From positions 1-64,000 of the forward strand of contig NZ_JBFDAE010000009.1 in NCBI RefSeq assembly GCF_040720935.1: a stretch of DNA of 64,000 nt, written 5' to 3'. A program made the position numbers and the translations under genes. The notes under the pieces were generated by a model. The model saw nothing but the letters and a program-made list of their open reading frames with translations, was not told the origin of the DNA and did not search any database. Shown in pieces: positions 7,796 to 15,671 of the stretch; the stretch's first letter is position 1, and each line of letters opens with the position of its first letter. The DNA is from Jejuia sp040720935. GTDB lineage: Bacteria; Bacteroidota; Bacteroidia; Flavobacteriales; Flavobacteriaceae.

Positions 7796-8584
7796 TTACA
7801 TTAAATTGTTGGGAATCTCGCAAATAGGTATGGGTATCATCTTGTGTTTGTTGTTGTTATTGTAACGTTTGTAGATTTTAAATACTTCTTTTTCCCGCCC
7901 AGAAAAGTCATTTTCGGCGCTGCCGTTATCATCCATTTTCATGGCCCATTCCAGTTCTGGGTAAGAAGCTCCAATTTGGTCTTCATCACTTCTTGTGTCA
8001 CCAAACAAACCATCGCTTGGAGCTGCCTTCATAATAGAATCAGGAACTTGTAAAAACTCACCTATTTTATAGACTTCAGATTTCATTAAATCTGCAATAG
8101 GACTTAAATCTACTCCGCCGTCACCATACTTAGTGTAAAAGCCAACACCAAAATCTTCCACCTTATTTCCTGTGCCAGCAACTAAAAGCCCATATAATCC
8201 AGCATAATAATATAATGTTGTCATTCTAAGTCGCGCTCTTGTGTTTGCCAAAGCCATATCAATAACGGCTTGTTCGCCATCCATAAATACTTCAGTCTTA
8301 AACTCTTCAAAAACCGGGGTTAAATCTGCACGCGTATCATCCACATTATCAAAACGGGTTTTTAATTGTGCTATATGCTCATGTGCACGAGACACATGAC
8401 TTTCTGCTTGATGGATTGGCATTTCAACACACAATACCCCTAAGCCAGTTTTAGCACATAATGTAGAAGTAACCGCAGAATCGATACCACCAGAAACACC
8501 TACAACAAATCCGTTAACGCCTGCTTTTGCAGCATAATTTTTTAACCAATTTACAATATGATCTACAACTTTTTCTGTTTGCAT
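7796..8584 (-). CDS. nadE: NAD+ synthetase (ammonia-dependent)
   Basis: 262 residues. It catalyses the last step of NAD+ synthesis, amidation of deamido-NAD+ with ATP and ammonia. The ATP-pyrophosphatase P-loop SGGIDS is at residues 31-36 (preceded by VVGV). The later conserved blocks GTGNKVEDFGVGFYTKYGDG and DLSPIADLMKSEVY are also present. There is no glutaminase (nitrilase) domain, so it is the short NH3-using form. The gene is divergent from gldB with a 91-bp spacer. Linkage of nadE to gldB is common in flavobacteria. Confidence 0.95.
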   Translation of the reverse strand: MQTEKVVDHIVNWLKNYAAKAGVNGFVVGVSGGIDSAVTSTLCAKTGLGVLCVEMPIHQAESHVSRAHEHIAQLKTRFDNVDDTRADLTPVFEEFKTEVFMDGEQAVIDMALANTRARLRMTTLYYYAGLYGLLVAGTGNKVEDFGVGFYTKYGDGGVDLSPIADLMKSEVYKIGEFLQVPDSIMKAAPSDGLFGDTRSDEDQIGASYPELEWAMKMDDNGSAENDFSGREKEVFKIYKRYNNNNKHKMIPIPICEIPNNLM

Positions 8585-8611
8585 ATAAAGTGAATTTTAA
8601 TCTTAGAATAG

Positions 8612-8619
8612 TACCTTTG
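8612..8619 (+). promoter_or_regulatory. Probable -7 element of the gldBC promoter
   Basis: TACCTTTG matches the Bacteroidota -7 consensus TAnnTTTG and lies 56 bp before the gldB start in the nadE-gldB spacer. No well-spaced TTG -33 box is evident. Confidence 0.35.
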
Positions 8620-8675
8620 CAAACAAAAATAAACCATACGCTCAATTTATAAAAATTTATAACGTTTAAGTTTCT

Positions 8676-9638
8676 ATGAAAAATTTGATATTGTTTTTTT
8701 CGCTTATCATTATTATAATGTCCTGTAAAAAGGAAAGTGAACTAGAGGAAACAATTGATGCTATTAATACGGATATTTCGATAGAACGTTTTGACCAATT
8801 TTTTGGAAACGCCTCTATAAACGATTTGCCTAAATTAAAGCAAGCATATCCGTTTATGTTCCATAAGAAATTTCAAGATTCATTTTGGATTGAAAAAATA
8901 GAGGATACCTTACATCAGGAACTTGTTAGAGAAGTTCAAAAGAAATATCCTGATTTTGATGCAGAAGAACTGGAAATAGAATCTCTATTCAATCATTTAA
9001 AATATTATTTTCCTGAGTTTAATCCGCCAAGAGTTATCACTACAACCTCAATGGTAGATTATAGAAACAGCGTAATAATTACAGATACCATTGCGCTCAT
9101 TGCGCTTGATACTTATTTGGGCGAAAATCATTATTTCTACCAAGGGATCCAGAAGTTTATTCGGAAAAACTTTAAAAAAGAACAGATTGTAGTTGATATG
9201 GCAACTAAATATGCCGAACGTTACATTTACCAACCACAACGAAAAACCTTGCTGGATGAAATGATTTATTTTGGTAAAGTTCTTTATTTTAAAGACGTCA
9301 TGTTGCCCAATAAAACTGAAGCTGAGCGCATAGGGTATTCGGATGCTGAAATAGATTGGGCTCGTGCCAATGAAAATTATATTTGGCGGTATTTTGTAGA
9401 GCGCGAATTGTTGTATAGTAAGGATGCCAAATTACCTCGAAGATTTATAAACCCTGCGCCTTTTAGCAAGTTCTTTTTAGAGGAAATTGATACTAATTCT
9501 CCTGGAAGCATTGGTCAATATTTGGGATGGCAAATTGTGAAGGCTTATATGAATCATAATGAAGTAGCTTTAAAGGATATGCTGCGAATGAAACCTGAGG
9601 ATATTTTTAATAATTCTAAGTTTAAACCCCATAAATAA
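8676..9638 (+). CDS. gldB: Gliding motility lipoprotein GldB
   Basis: 320 residues with a lipoprotein signal peptide (MKNLILFFSLIIIIMSC, Cys17 as the lipidation site). The protein matches GldB, a lipoprotein needed for flavobacterial gliding, through blocks such as FDQFFGNAS, LPKLKQAYPFMF and the C-terminal GQYLGWQIVKAYM. GldB is part of the gliding machinery associated with the T9SS. Its biochemical role is unknown. The stop codon overlaps the start of gldC by one base (TAATG), so the two genes form an operon. Confidence 0.93.
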   Translation: MKNLILFFSLIIIIMSCKKESELEETIDAINTDISIERFDQFFGNASINDLPKLKQAYPFMFHKKFQDSFWIEKIEDTLHQELVREVQKKYPDFDAEELEIESLFNHLKYYFPEFNPPRVITTTSMVDYRNSVIITDTIALIALDTYLGENHYFYQGIQKFIRKNFKKEQIVVDMATKYAERYIYQPQRKTLLDEMIYFGKVLYFKDVMLPNKTEAERIGYSDAEIDWARANENYIWRYFVERELLYSKDAKLPRRFINPAPFSKFFLEEIDTNSPGSIGQYLGWQIVKAYMNHNEVALKDMLRMKPEDIFNNSKFKPHK

Positions 9639-9973
9639 TGGCTAATAAAATAACATCGAAAATTGAATTGAATGTTGAATTGGATGAAAACAGAGTTCCA
9701 GAAAAGTTGACTTGGACTGCCGAGGATGGTGGCATCTCTAATGCCGAAGCTAAGGCGATGATGCTATCGGTTTGGGACGATAAAACCAAGGAAATGCTAC
9801 GTATCGATTTATGGACCAAAGATATGCCCGTTGATGATATGAAAGTGTTTTTTCATCAAACGTTGGTAGCAATGGCAAATACGTTTAATCGCGCCACACA
9901 AGATGAAAAAATGACGGCAACCATGAAAGATTTTTGTGATTATTTTGCTGAGAAGTTGGAGCTGAAGAAGTAG
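9638..9973 (+). CDS. gldC: Gliding motility protein GldC
   Basis: 111 residues, no signal peptide, so cytoplasmic. It matches GldC in size, in sequence (ITSKIELNVELDE, LTWTAEDGG, KAMMLSVWDDKTKEMLRIDL) and in position directly after gldB. In studied flavobacteria GldC is accessory, and its loss reduces rather than abolishes gliding. The ATG overlaps the gldB TAA, so it is translationally coupled. The stop codon abuts the stop of the convergent deformylase gene with no spacer. Confidence 0.92.
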   Translation: MANKITSKIELNVELDENRVPEKLTWTAEDGGISNAEAKAMMLSVWDDKTKEMLRIDLWTKDMPVDDMKVFFHQTLVAMANTFNRATQDEKMTATMKDFCDYFAEKLELKK

Positions 9974-10606
9974 TTAGTTTTTTATTTTAGAATCATGGAT
10001 TTCCTTTTCCAAATGATCCAAATATAAAATACCATTCAAATGATCTATTTCATGTTGAAAAACGACTGATGTAAAACTGTCAACAGATTCAGATGTATGC
10101 TCACCTTCCATAGTATCATATTCTATTGTGATGGTGTAGGAGCGACTATTTAAGGTGTCGCTTCTGTCAGGAATAGACAAACAGCCTTCTTTTACAGTTT
10201 GCTTTTTTTCGGAATAATTTACAATCTTCGGATTTAAATACACTTCAAACGGAAAATTTTCCTTATCAAAACGTTGCACCCAAATAATATTTTTTGAAAC
10301 CCCTACTTGTGGTGCTGCAATTCCAACACCTAAAGACATGCTGTCTCTTACGGTAGCAAATAATCGTTTTACGAAATTTTGCAATACAACGTCATCAGGG
10401 TCAGGTTTTACATACCTGCTTTTCAGCCTAAGTAAAAGGGAATCTTTTTTGTCTGTAATTTTATAAACGCGCATTGGCGTTATGCTATCGGCATTCATTA
10501 TCAATTTGCTTTCTTCGGAAGAAAAAGAAGTATTCTTTATGTTTTTTGAACCCGAACAGGCCAAAATTAGAAGTGAAATTGAAATTATGAAAATTAGTTT
10601 TTTCAT
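9974..10606 (-). CDS. Peptide deformylase-like lipoprotein
   Basis: 210 residues from ATG 10606, chosen over an upstream start because it opens a clean lipoprotein signal peptide (MKKLIFIISISLLILAC, lipidated Cys17). All three deformylase motifs are intact: GVGIAAPQVG, EGCLSIP and QHEIDHLNG, giving the Cys and two His metal ligands and the catalytic Glu. Deformylase normally acts in the cytoplasm on nascent N-formylmethionine, so a lipid-anchored active-site-complete copy outside the cytoplasm must have another substrate, perhaps formylated peptides. A second, cytoplasmic def gene is expected elsewhere in the genome. The gene is convergent with gldC, with zero spacing. Confidence 0.85.
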   Translation of the reverse strand: MKKLIFIISISLLILACSGSKNIKNTSFSSEESKLIMNADSITPMRVYKITDKKDSLLLRLKSRYVKPDPDDVVLQNFVKRLFATVRDSMSLGVGIAAPQVGVSKNIIWVQRFDKENFPFEVYLNPKIVNYSEKKQTVKEGCLSIPDRSDTLNSRSYTITIEYDTMEGEHTSESVDSFTSVVFQHEIDHLNGILYLDHLEKEIHDSKIKN

Positions 10607-10629
10607 TTTGAGCAAGATAAATAGACGGT

Positions 10630-10690
10630 TTTCCAAAACAAAAAACAAACCCCTAAAATTGGCATTAACACCAAAAATAGGGGTTTTCTT
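10630..10690 (-). terminator. Factor-independent terminator of the glycosyltransferase gene
   Basis: A hairpin with arms AAACCCCTA (10647-10655) and TAGGGGTTT (10678-10686). On the minus strand it is followed by a T-rich run (TTTGTTTTTTGTTTT). It sits between the glycosyltransferase stop and the deformylase start, so it should end the upstream minus-strand transcript. Confidence 0.55.
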
Positions 10691-10821
10691 TTTTCCTGAT
10701 TATGAAAACACATAGAATTTACGGTTTACAACATCAGTTTATGTTTTTATCCACTACCGAGACATTAGAAGTTTGCAGAACTTGTTTTTTTAACTTCAGG
10801 TCTTGGTAAATTAGTTTTTAT

Positions 10822-12258
10822 TTATTTCTTCTCAACCAAACCACGTGTTAACCAACCGCGTCTATTAGCCGTAGCTATGGCATAAGGTGTAATCCAGAAC
10901 AGCCCAAAAGTATATAAGATACTATAGGAGTATGCCCAAAAACCTTCGAATGATTTGTATTTATTTGTAAAAAACAATACCGAAAAGGATGAAAATATTA
11001 AAATACTAACAAGTGTAGAACCTAAGAACAACAGCGGGTGTACCAAAACGAAAAACAGCATAAAGAACACCATTGGATAACTCATCAATATTTTTAAAAA
11101 CTGACTGATAAATAACGAACGAATTCCAAATTTTGAACCTGCTCTAAAATCTGTAAACACATATTTTGCCATTTCAAGGTTTTCACGAACATTGCTACGA
11201 CCCCATCTGATAAACATTTTGTATAAGCCTGGATATTCTTCAGGAACATTTGTAAATGCCACCGCATTTTTTTGGAACAATACGTGTTTCCCCTGTTTTA
11301 AGATCATGTTGGTCATGGCGCGGTCTTCTCCAATATCAGAGGGTTGTCCCATAAAGGTTTGATTGATCCATTCTGGTAAACAGTTGTGAACAGCAGTACT
11401 GCGATATGCAGCCAAAGCTCCAGGAGTGCACAATACAGAATTTAAATTACTTTCCGCGGAGCGTACAAATTCAAAACTCAACACAAAACTCACATCCAGC
11501 ATTTTAGGAAGCATGGCTTTTTTATTGTTTAAAACACGAATGTTTCCAGCAACAGCCCCACAATCTTCATTATTCACAAACGGACTTACTAAATGTCTAA
11601 TGGTATCTGTATTTACAATAGAATCACTATCAACAGTAACAAAAATATCGCCTGTGCCAACGTTGAAACCACGGTATAAAGCATGACGTTTTCCTTTGTT
11701 TTTTGGCTGTTTAAAAATTTCTAAACGATCGCCTAACTTGTCTTTTGCGTCCAGAATCCAATCCCAAGTATCATCTAAACTGCCATCATCAATTGCTAGT
11801 AATTGTAGTTTATCCTTTGGGTAATCACTTTTTTCTAAACTCATTAAAGTGTCCCAAACTTGCTTGCCTTCATTGTAAGCCGGTACAATAACGGTACAGG
11901 TTGGTAGCTCGTCATCGGTAACGGATGCAATGGGCTTATATTTAAAATAGTTGTAAAGTATATAAAGAAACATGATAGCTTTATAAGCTAATAAAATTAA
12001 GCCAACGACACCAAATATAGCACCAAAAGTCGATCCCATGCGTTTTACGTTCATTAGCTCAAAATCATTATGAAAAACAGAGAAAGAATACAGACCGACA
12101 AGTATCAGTAAAAAAGTACTGAATAAAACCAATTTGTTTTGAGGGCTTTCGGTCTTTCCGTTACTATGAAGAAAAGCATTAATATAATAGGATAATTTTC
12201 TAGTCTTCTTTTTTGTAATCAATTTAATTTTACGAGGGAATATTTCTTTGATGGACAT
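10822..12258 (-). CDS. Processive family 2 glycosyltransferase (hyaluronan/chitin synthase-like)
   Basis: 478 residues, an inner-membrane GT2 enzyme of the polysaccharide-synthase type. Two TM helices lie near residues 43-61 and 77-106. The catalytic domain has VIVPAYNE (124-130), DDGS (157-160), VDSDS with the DxD metal site (209-213), GED with the catalytic base Asp (310-312) and RWGRS (351-355), which stands for the QxxRW box. Four or so TM helices close the protein. The motifs indicate a processive beta-glycan synthase using a UDP-sugar. The exact polymer cannot be told. The gene appears monocistronic. The 563-bp region to the next start includes a long untranslated leader or regulatory DNA. 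Confidence 0.88.
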   Translation of the reverse strand: MSIKEIFPRKIKLITKKKTRKLSYYINAFLHSNGKTESPQNKLVLFSTFLLILVGLYSFSVFHNDFELMNVKRMGSTFGAIFGVVGLILLAYKAIMFLYILYNYFKYKPIASVTDDELPTCTVIVPAYNEGKQVWDTLMSLEKSDYPKDKLQLLAIDDGSLDDTWDWILDAKDKLGDRLEIFKQPKNKGKRHALYRGFNVGTGDIFVTVDSDSIVNTDTIRHLVSPFVNNEDCGAVAGNIRVLNNKKAMLPKMLDVSFVLSFEFVRSAESNLNSVLCTPGALAAYRSTAVHNCLPEWINQTFMGQPSDIGEDRAMTNMILKQGKHVLFQKNAVAFTNVPEEYPGLYKMFIRWGRSNVRENLEMAKYVFTDFRAGSKFGIRSLFISQFLKILMSYPMVFFMLFFVLVHPLLFLGSTLVSILIFSSFSVLFFTNKYKSFEGFWAYSYSILYTFGLFWITPYAIATANRRGWLTRGLVEKK

Positions 12259-12681
12259 AATTTTTTTAGTTTTTACTTACATTTTGATTTACGTTGAGAA
12301 CTTCAGTTTAGATGTTTTTTTAATAATTATTTAAGAAAGAAATTTATAGTGCTTTTAGAGCCTGCTTAAAATAATTTATTAAAACGCTTAATTAGAAGTG
12401 GTGCTTCTCGCTATAAGGTTATTGGTTTTTAGATTTACAAATCTGTAAGCCACTTAAACTATATCCAAAACGGATGGCATTTTTTTTCAATATAAGATGA
12501 AGTATTATTGCTTTTTTCTTGTAGATACTGCTAGAGCTTTGTGTAAAGCAAGAAATGTAAAAATGTATTATTAGGAATTTGTGAAAAACACAAATAATAT
12601 ATTTTTATTTCGATTTTTTTGACACTTTTAACTTAAATATTGCAAGTAATTTTATACTTATAAACTATCAAGCTTTTTATT
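12259..12681. other. 423-bp AT-rich intergenic region
   Basis: It lies between the divergent glycosyltransferase and lipoprotein genes. I find no gene. A TTTGAC...TATTGCAA arrangement around 12617-12645 is a weak candidate promoter for the plus-strand lipoprotein gene, and a small inverted repeat AGATTTacaAATCT occurs near 12433-12446. It must contain promoters for both genes, but I cannot place them firmly. Confidence 0.3.
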
Positions 12682-13305
12682 ATGAAAAAAATAATAATTA
12701 TACTGATCTCAATTTTCATATGCAGTTCTTGTGGCGAATGGGAGTGGGATGAATCACCAAGATATTATCAATTTACTCAATCTAATTATGAATATATACC
12801 AACCATTTATAGCGATATTGGGAAAACTTTCAAGTTTAAAAATCAATTAAATGAAGAAGTCATAATCGAAGTGCTAAGATACAAGCTAACCAAAGAAAAA
12901 GCTGGTGGATATTTTACGTCTTCCCCACTTCATTACTATCAAAATTTAGAAATAGAACTAAAGGTTCAAGATGAAGGTGGAAAAACTCCAAATTGTGACT
13001 TGAAGCGAATTAATTTCTCTAATGCTAATGGAAGTTATTTTGTCTGCCATTTATTATCGTCTCGTAGTCCTGACCCATGTTCAAATGGATCGATACCACC
13101 TCAAAAATTTGAGTTCCCATTGGAGTTAGAAGTAATGAATATAAATGGTGTTAATTATAATAAGGTTATTTCAGTTTTTGAGAATAATGAGGCTTATTTT
13201 TCTACAAAATATACTTTTAATAAAGTGTATTTTGATTTTAAACAAGGATTCATAGGGTTTGATGATACCGAGAACAATGTTCAATTTAGAATCGTGAAGG
13301 ACTGA
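12682..13305 (+). CDS. Lipoprotein of unknown function
   Basis: 207 residues with a clear lipoprotein signal (MKKIIIILISIFICSSC, lipidation at the second Cys). The mature part begins GEWEWDESPRYYQFTQSNY and is rich in aromatic and polar residues. It contains a CDLKRINFSN...YFVCHLL...DPCSNG segment with several cysteines that could form disulfides in the periplasm. I do not recognise the family. A second small lipoprotein follows 47 bp downstream on the same strand, so the two probably form an operon that ends at the hairpin near 13760. Confidence 0.75.
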   Translation: MKKIIIILISIFICSSCGEWEWDESPRYYQFTQSNYEYIPTIYSDIGKTFKFKNQLNEEVIIEVLRYKLTKEKAGGYFTSSPLHYYQNLEIELKVQDEGGKTPNCDLKRINFSNANGSYFVCHLLSSRSPDPCSNGSIPPQKFEFPLELEVMNINGVNYNKVISVFENNEAYFSTKYTFNKVYFDFKQGFIGFDDTENNVQFRIVKD

Positions 13306-13352
13306 AAAAAACCTTCAAAATTTAATTAATAAACCTAACTAATTTGTGAATT

Positions 13353-13739
13353 ATGAAATCATTTAAGCTAGTTTCTGTACTTTTCAGTATATTGATTTGT
13401 TTTCACAGCTGTAGAGTATATCATCATAAATCTGTAACTCTAGAAGAAGCTGTAAAAACAGAAAATCGAGTGAAAATTAAAACAATAGGCAATAAAACTA
13501 TAAAATTTAAAAAGATTGTCTTTGAAAATAATCTTTATTACGGAATAAGGTCTAATAAATATGGCAAACTACTCTTAAATGAAGACGAATTAAATAAAAT
13601 AAGATTGTATAACCCAAATTTAAGTATGGTTTATACTATTATATTTGTGCCAACTTTAATAATAACTTTAACTGTAGGTCTTTTTGTAATTACATATTCC
13701 GGTCCAGAATTAGGAAATGGGATACAATTTCCAAATTAA
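13353..13739 (+). CDS. Small lipoprotein with a C-terminal membrane segment, unknown function
   Basis: 128 residues. The N-terminus is a signal ending FHSC (lipobox), followed by RVYHHKSVTLEEAV. The middle is a basic, beta-rich part (VKIKTIGNKTIKFKKIVFEN...YYGIRSNKYGK). Near the C-terminus a hydrophobic helix (MVYTIIFVPTLIITLTVGLFVI) is followed by a short tail. No family is recognised. Probably co-transcribed with the preceding lipoprotein. Confidence 0.7.
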   Translation: MKSFKLVSVLFSILICFHSCRVYHHKSVTLEEAVKTENRVKIKTIGNKTIKFKKIVFENNLYYGIRSNKYGKLLLNEDELNKIRLYNPNLSMVYTIIFVPTLIITLTVGLFVITYSGPELGNGIQFPN

Positions 13740-13743
13740 AATA

Positions 13744-13777
13744 AGAAAGCTCATTAAAGAGTTTTGATGGGCTTTCT
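13744..13777 (+). terminator. Hairpin terminator after the two lipoprotein genes
   Basis: AGAAAGCTCAT (13744-13754) pairs with ATGGGCTTTCT (13767-13777) just after the stop at 13739. The T tract is weak, so it may serve as a stabilising 3' hairpin or a bidirectional terminator for the convergent regulator gene. Confidence 0.45.
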
Positions 13778-13815
13778 AATAACTCAGGGTTCCATTAAAA
13801 TCCACTTTATTCCAT

Positions 13816-14790
13816 TTATTCAAAATCAAGAAGTTCAGAGGCTTCAATTAAGTGGCTTAGCGCATCTATTTTAGAATAGAGTTTATTAAAAAAGGTATTG
13901 CGTTCCTTTTCGCCAGCGGTGTTCAGTAATTTGGAGTTTTGTAATTGTTTGTTTAAAAATAATTCAGCTTCTTTACAGGTTTGTTTGTCGCTCGTGATGT
14001 AATATGAGAGTAACGTAAAAGGCACATAGAGTAATTGTGAATTGGGAATGCTTACCAACACATTATTGTTCATTAAATGCAATTCATTGTAATACATATT
14101 GAATTTAGAAGAGTTAGGTGTTGTTTTTAATGAAATATTAGCGATTAAATCTTTTAATAGCTCGCAAAGTAATAGGGTGGTTTCTGTTGTTACTTGCCCT
14201 GCTTTGTAGTAAAAGTGAATTTGTTTAAGCGTGCTGTTAATTGTTGTTATATCCCAAATTTCTGAAATATTCGAATCCTTATATAAGTTACCAAGTTGCT
14301 TCCCGGATTCCAATAAAGATACATTTGGAGAAAATGTTTCAAAACTTGTGGTTGCGAATTTTGGGTTTAATAGTTTTAGCCACACGTAATACTTAAACTG
14401 GCTTAACCTATCGCCATTAAGGTTGTAAAAAATAGGGATATCTTTTGCGGAATATAAAATCCGACTTTCATGATGTTTGATTACAGGAGCAAGTGATGCG
14501 TAGGAGTCTCCAAAATAAGCGTTCAATTCAATTTCATTTTCAATGTGTTTCGTTTTTTCAACACTCAAAAATTGATTTTTTGTGGTGCCAAAAAGTCTGT
14601 CCAAGGATAAATTATAATATTTCGCTAAAGTGACACATTCATCTAAAGAGAATTTACTTTTCATACTAACGCGCCTGTGCGCAGCATCATAGCTTATTTC
14701 TAAAGCGGTTGCAACAGCTTCTATTACAGAAGTGTTTTTTGGTAACTCTTCTTTTAAATAATTTAGAAATGTGACTTGAAACATATTCAA
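13816..14790 (-). CDS. Helix-turn-helix transcriptional regulator
   Basis: 324 residues. The N-terminal ~65 residues form an HTH domain (ALEISYDAAHRRVSMKSKFSLDE, then AKYYNLSLDRLFG), as in a Bacteroidota regulator type where a short HTH is followed by a long all-helical region. The remaining ~260 residues have no recognisable enzymatic motif and may sense a ligand or form a dimer. The gene is divergent from the surface-repeat protein at 14902. An exact 17-bp palindrome lies 13 bp upstream of its start, suggesting autoregulation and control of the neighbour. A start two codons later (14784) is equally possible. Confidence 0.7.
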   Translation of the reverse strand: MNMFQVTFLNYLKEELPKNTSVIEAVATALEISYDAAHRRVSMKSKFSLDECVTLAKYYNLSLDRLFGTTKNQFLSVEKTKHIENEIELNAYFGDSYASLAPVIKHHESRILYSAKDIPIFYNLNGDRLSQFKYYVWLKLLNPKFATTSFETFSPNVSLLESGKQLGNLYKDSNISEIWDITTINSTLKQIHFYYKAGQVTTETTLLLCELLKDLIANISLKTTPNSSKFNMYYNELHLMNNNVLVSIPNSQLLYVPFTLLSYYITSDKQTCKEAELFLNKQLQNSKLLNTAGEKERNTFFNKLYSKIDALSHLIEASELLDFE

Positions 14791-14802
14791 AATTACTTAC
14801 TA

Positions 14803-14862
14803 TTTGTGATAATCACAAAAAATAATGTAGTAATTCGTGATTTTACAATTTTAAAACGTGAT
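14803..14862. promoter_or_regulatory. Candidate operator: palindrome plus phased GTGAT half-sites
   Basis: TTTGTGAT-A-ATCACAAA (14803-14819) is a perfect inverted repeat in the 111-bp spacer between the divergent HTH regulator and the surface-repeat gene. Further GTGAT half-sites start at 14837 and 14858. The three starts (14806, 14837, 14858) are 31 and 21 bp apart, close to three and two helical turns, as expected for cooperative binding on one face of DNA. Function is inferred. Confidence 0.5.
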
Positions 14863-14901
14863 AATAGCAATAATTTTGAGTTGAATTTAAAAACTAAATT
14901 T

Positions 14902-15609
14902 ATGAGAAATTATGTTTTAATTACAATTGTAGTTCTATTTTCTTTTCAAACTTATGCGCAAAGCGAAATAGATAAGAAAAGGAAGTTGCGTTTTCCAGTT
15001 TGGATTACACATAGTATAAATACTGATGTTGTTGGTTTGTCTCTTGGAGCATTTCCTACAGATTTTAATAATAAGAATAAGCTAACAAGAACTTTTGGTG
15101 TTAGGTTAGAAGCATTTCCATTGTCTTTTGTTTATTTTTTAGCTCCAAAAACTCCAATTTCTGGAAATGAAGATGCTTTTAAGTCAACGATGATAGGATT
15201 GGTTACTCAACAAATTTATGGTTTAAATCTTTCAACAGGCACATTTGAAAGTATTGATGCTTATGGTATTTCTGTTACTGGATTCATGCATTATAGCAGA
15301 AAAAATAATGGAATTTCTATAGCAGGATTGACGAACTCAATTGAAAGAGCAAATGGTATCGTAATTGGCTTTGGTGGAAACGAAGTTTACCAAGGGAATG
15401 GCGTAATGCTTGCAACCGTTTGGGGGAATGGTTCCAAGCGTTTTAATGGTCTTCAAATTAGTGCAGAAAATTACATATTAGAAACGGGAAGTGGCATCCA
15501 AATAGGGATTTTTAATTCAGCCAAAAACTTTCGAGGGATTCAACTGGGACTTTGGAATAAAAATGACAAACGATCATTTCCTTTAATTAACTGGCAGTTT
15601 AAATCATAA
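14902..15609 (+). CDS. Secreted surface protein of the LA_2272 repeat type
   Basis: 235 residues from ATG 14902. A longer in-frame start at 14776 would overlap the divergent regulator and bury the signal peptide, so it is rejected. The signal peptide is MRNYVLITIVVLFSFQTYAQ. The mature protein is made of short Gly-rich beta repeats (NGISIAGLTN, ANGIVIGFGG, NGLQIS, GSGIQIGIFNSAKNFRGIQL) and ends LGLWNKNDKRSFPLINWQF, the pattern of LA_2272-type surface repeat proteins, likely an outer-membrane beta structure. Function is unknown. The divergent HTH gene and shared operator suggest it is the regulator's target. Confidence 0.75.
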   Translation: MRNYVLITIVVLFSFQTYAQSEIDKKRKLRFPVWITHSINTDVVGLSLGAFPTDFNNKNKLTRTFGVRLEAFPLSFVYFLAPKTPISGNEDAFKSTMIGLVTQQIYGLNLSTGTFESIDAYGISVTGFMHYSRKNNGISIAGLTNSIERANGIVIGFGGNEVYQGNGVMLATVWGNGSKRFNGLQISAENYILETGSGIQIGIFNSAKNFRGIQLGLWNKNDKRSFPLINWQFKS

Positions 15610-15611
15610 AA

Positions 15612-15643
15612 AAACCTGTCAGGTTTTAAAACCTGACAGGTTT
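15612..15643. terminator. Perfect 32-bp palindrome, bidirectional terminator
   Basis: Arms AAACCTGTCAGGTTTT (15612-15627) and AAAACCTGACAGGTTT (15628-15643) are exactly complementary. It lies between the convergent surface-repeat gene and pnp, so it can end both transcripts. The core TCAGGTTTTAAAACCTGA is repeated identically at 36040-36057 in another convergent spacer, marking a dispersed family. Confidence 0.7.
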
Positions 15644-15671
15644 GACATAATATCAAAAATTAAAAAAGAAC

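Noticed and set aside
14776..14901. Longer start for the LA_2272-type protein
   Set aside because: Would overlap the divergent regulator and place the signal peptide internally.
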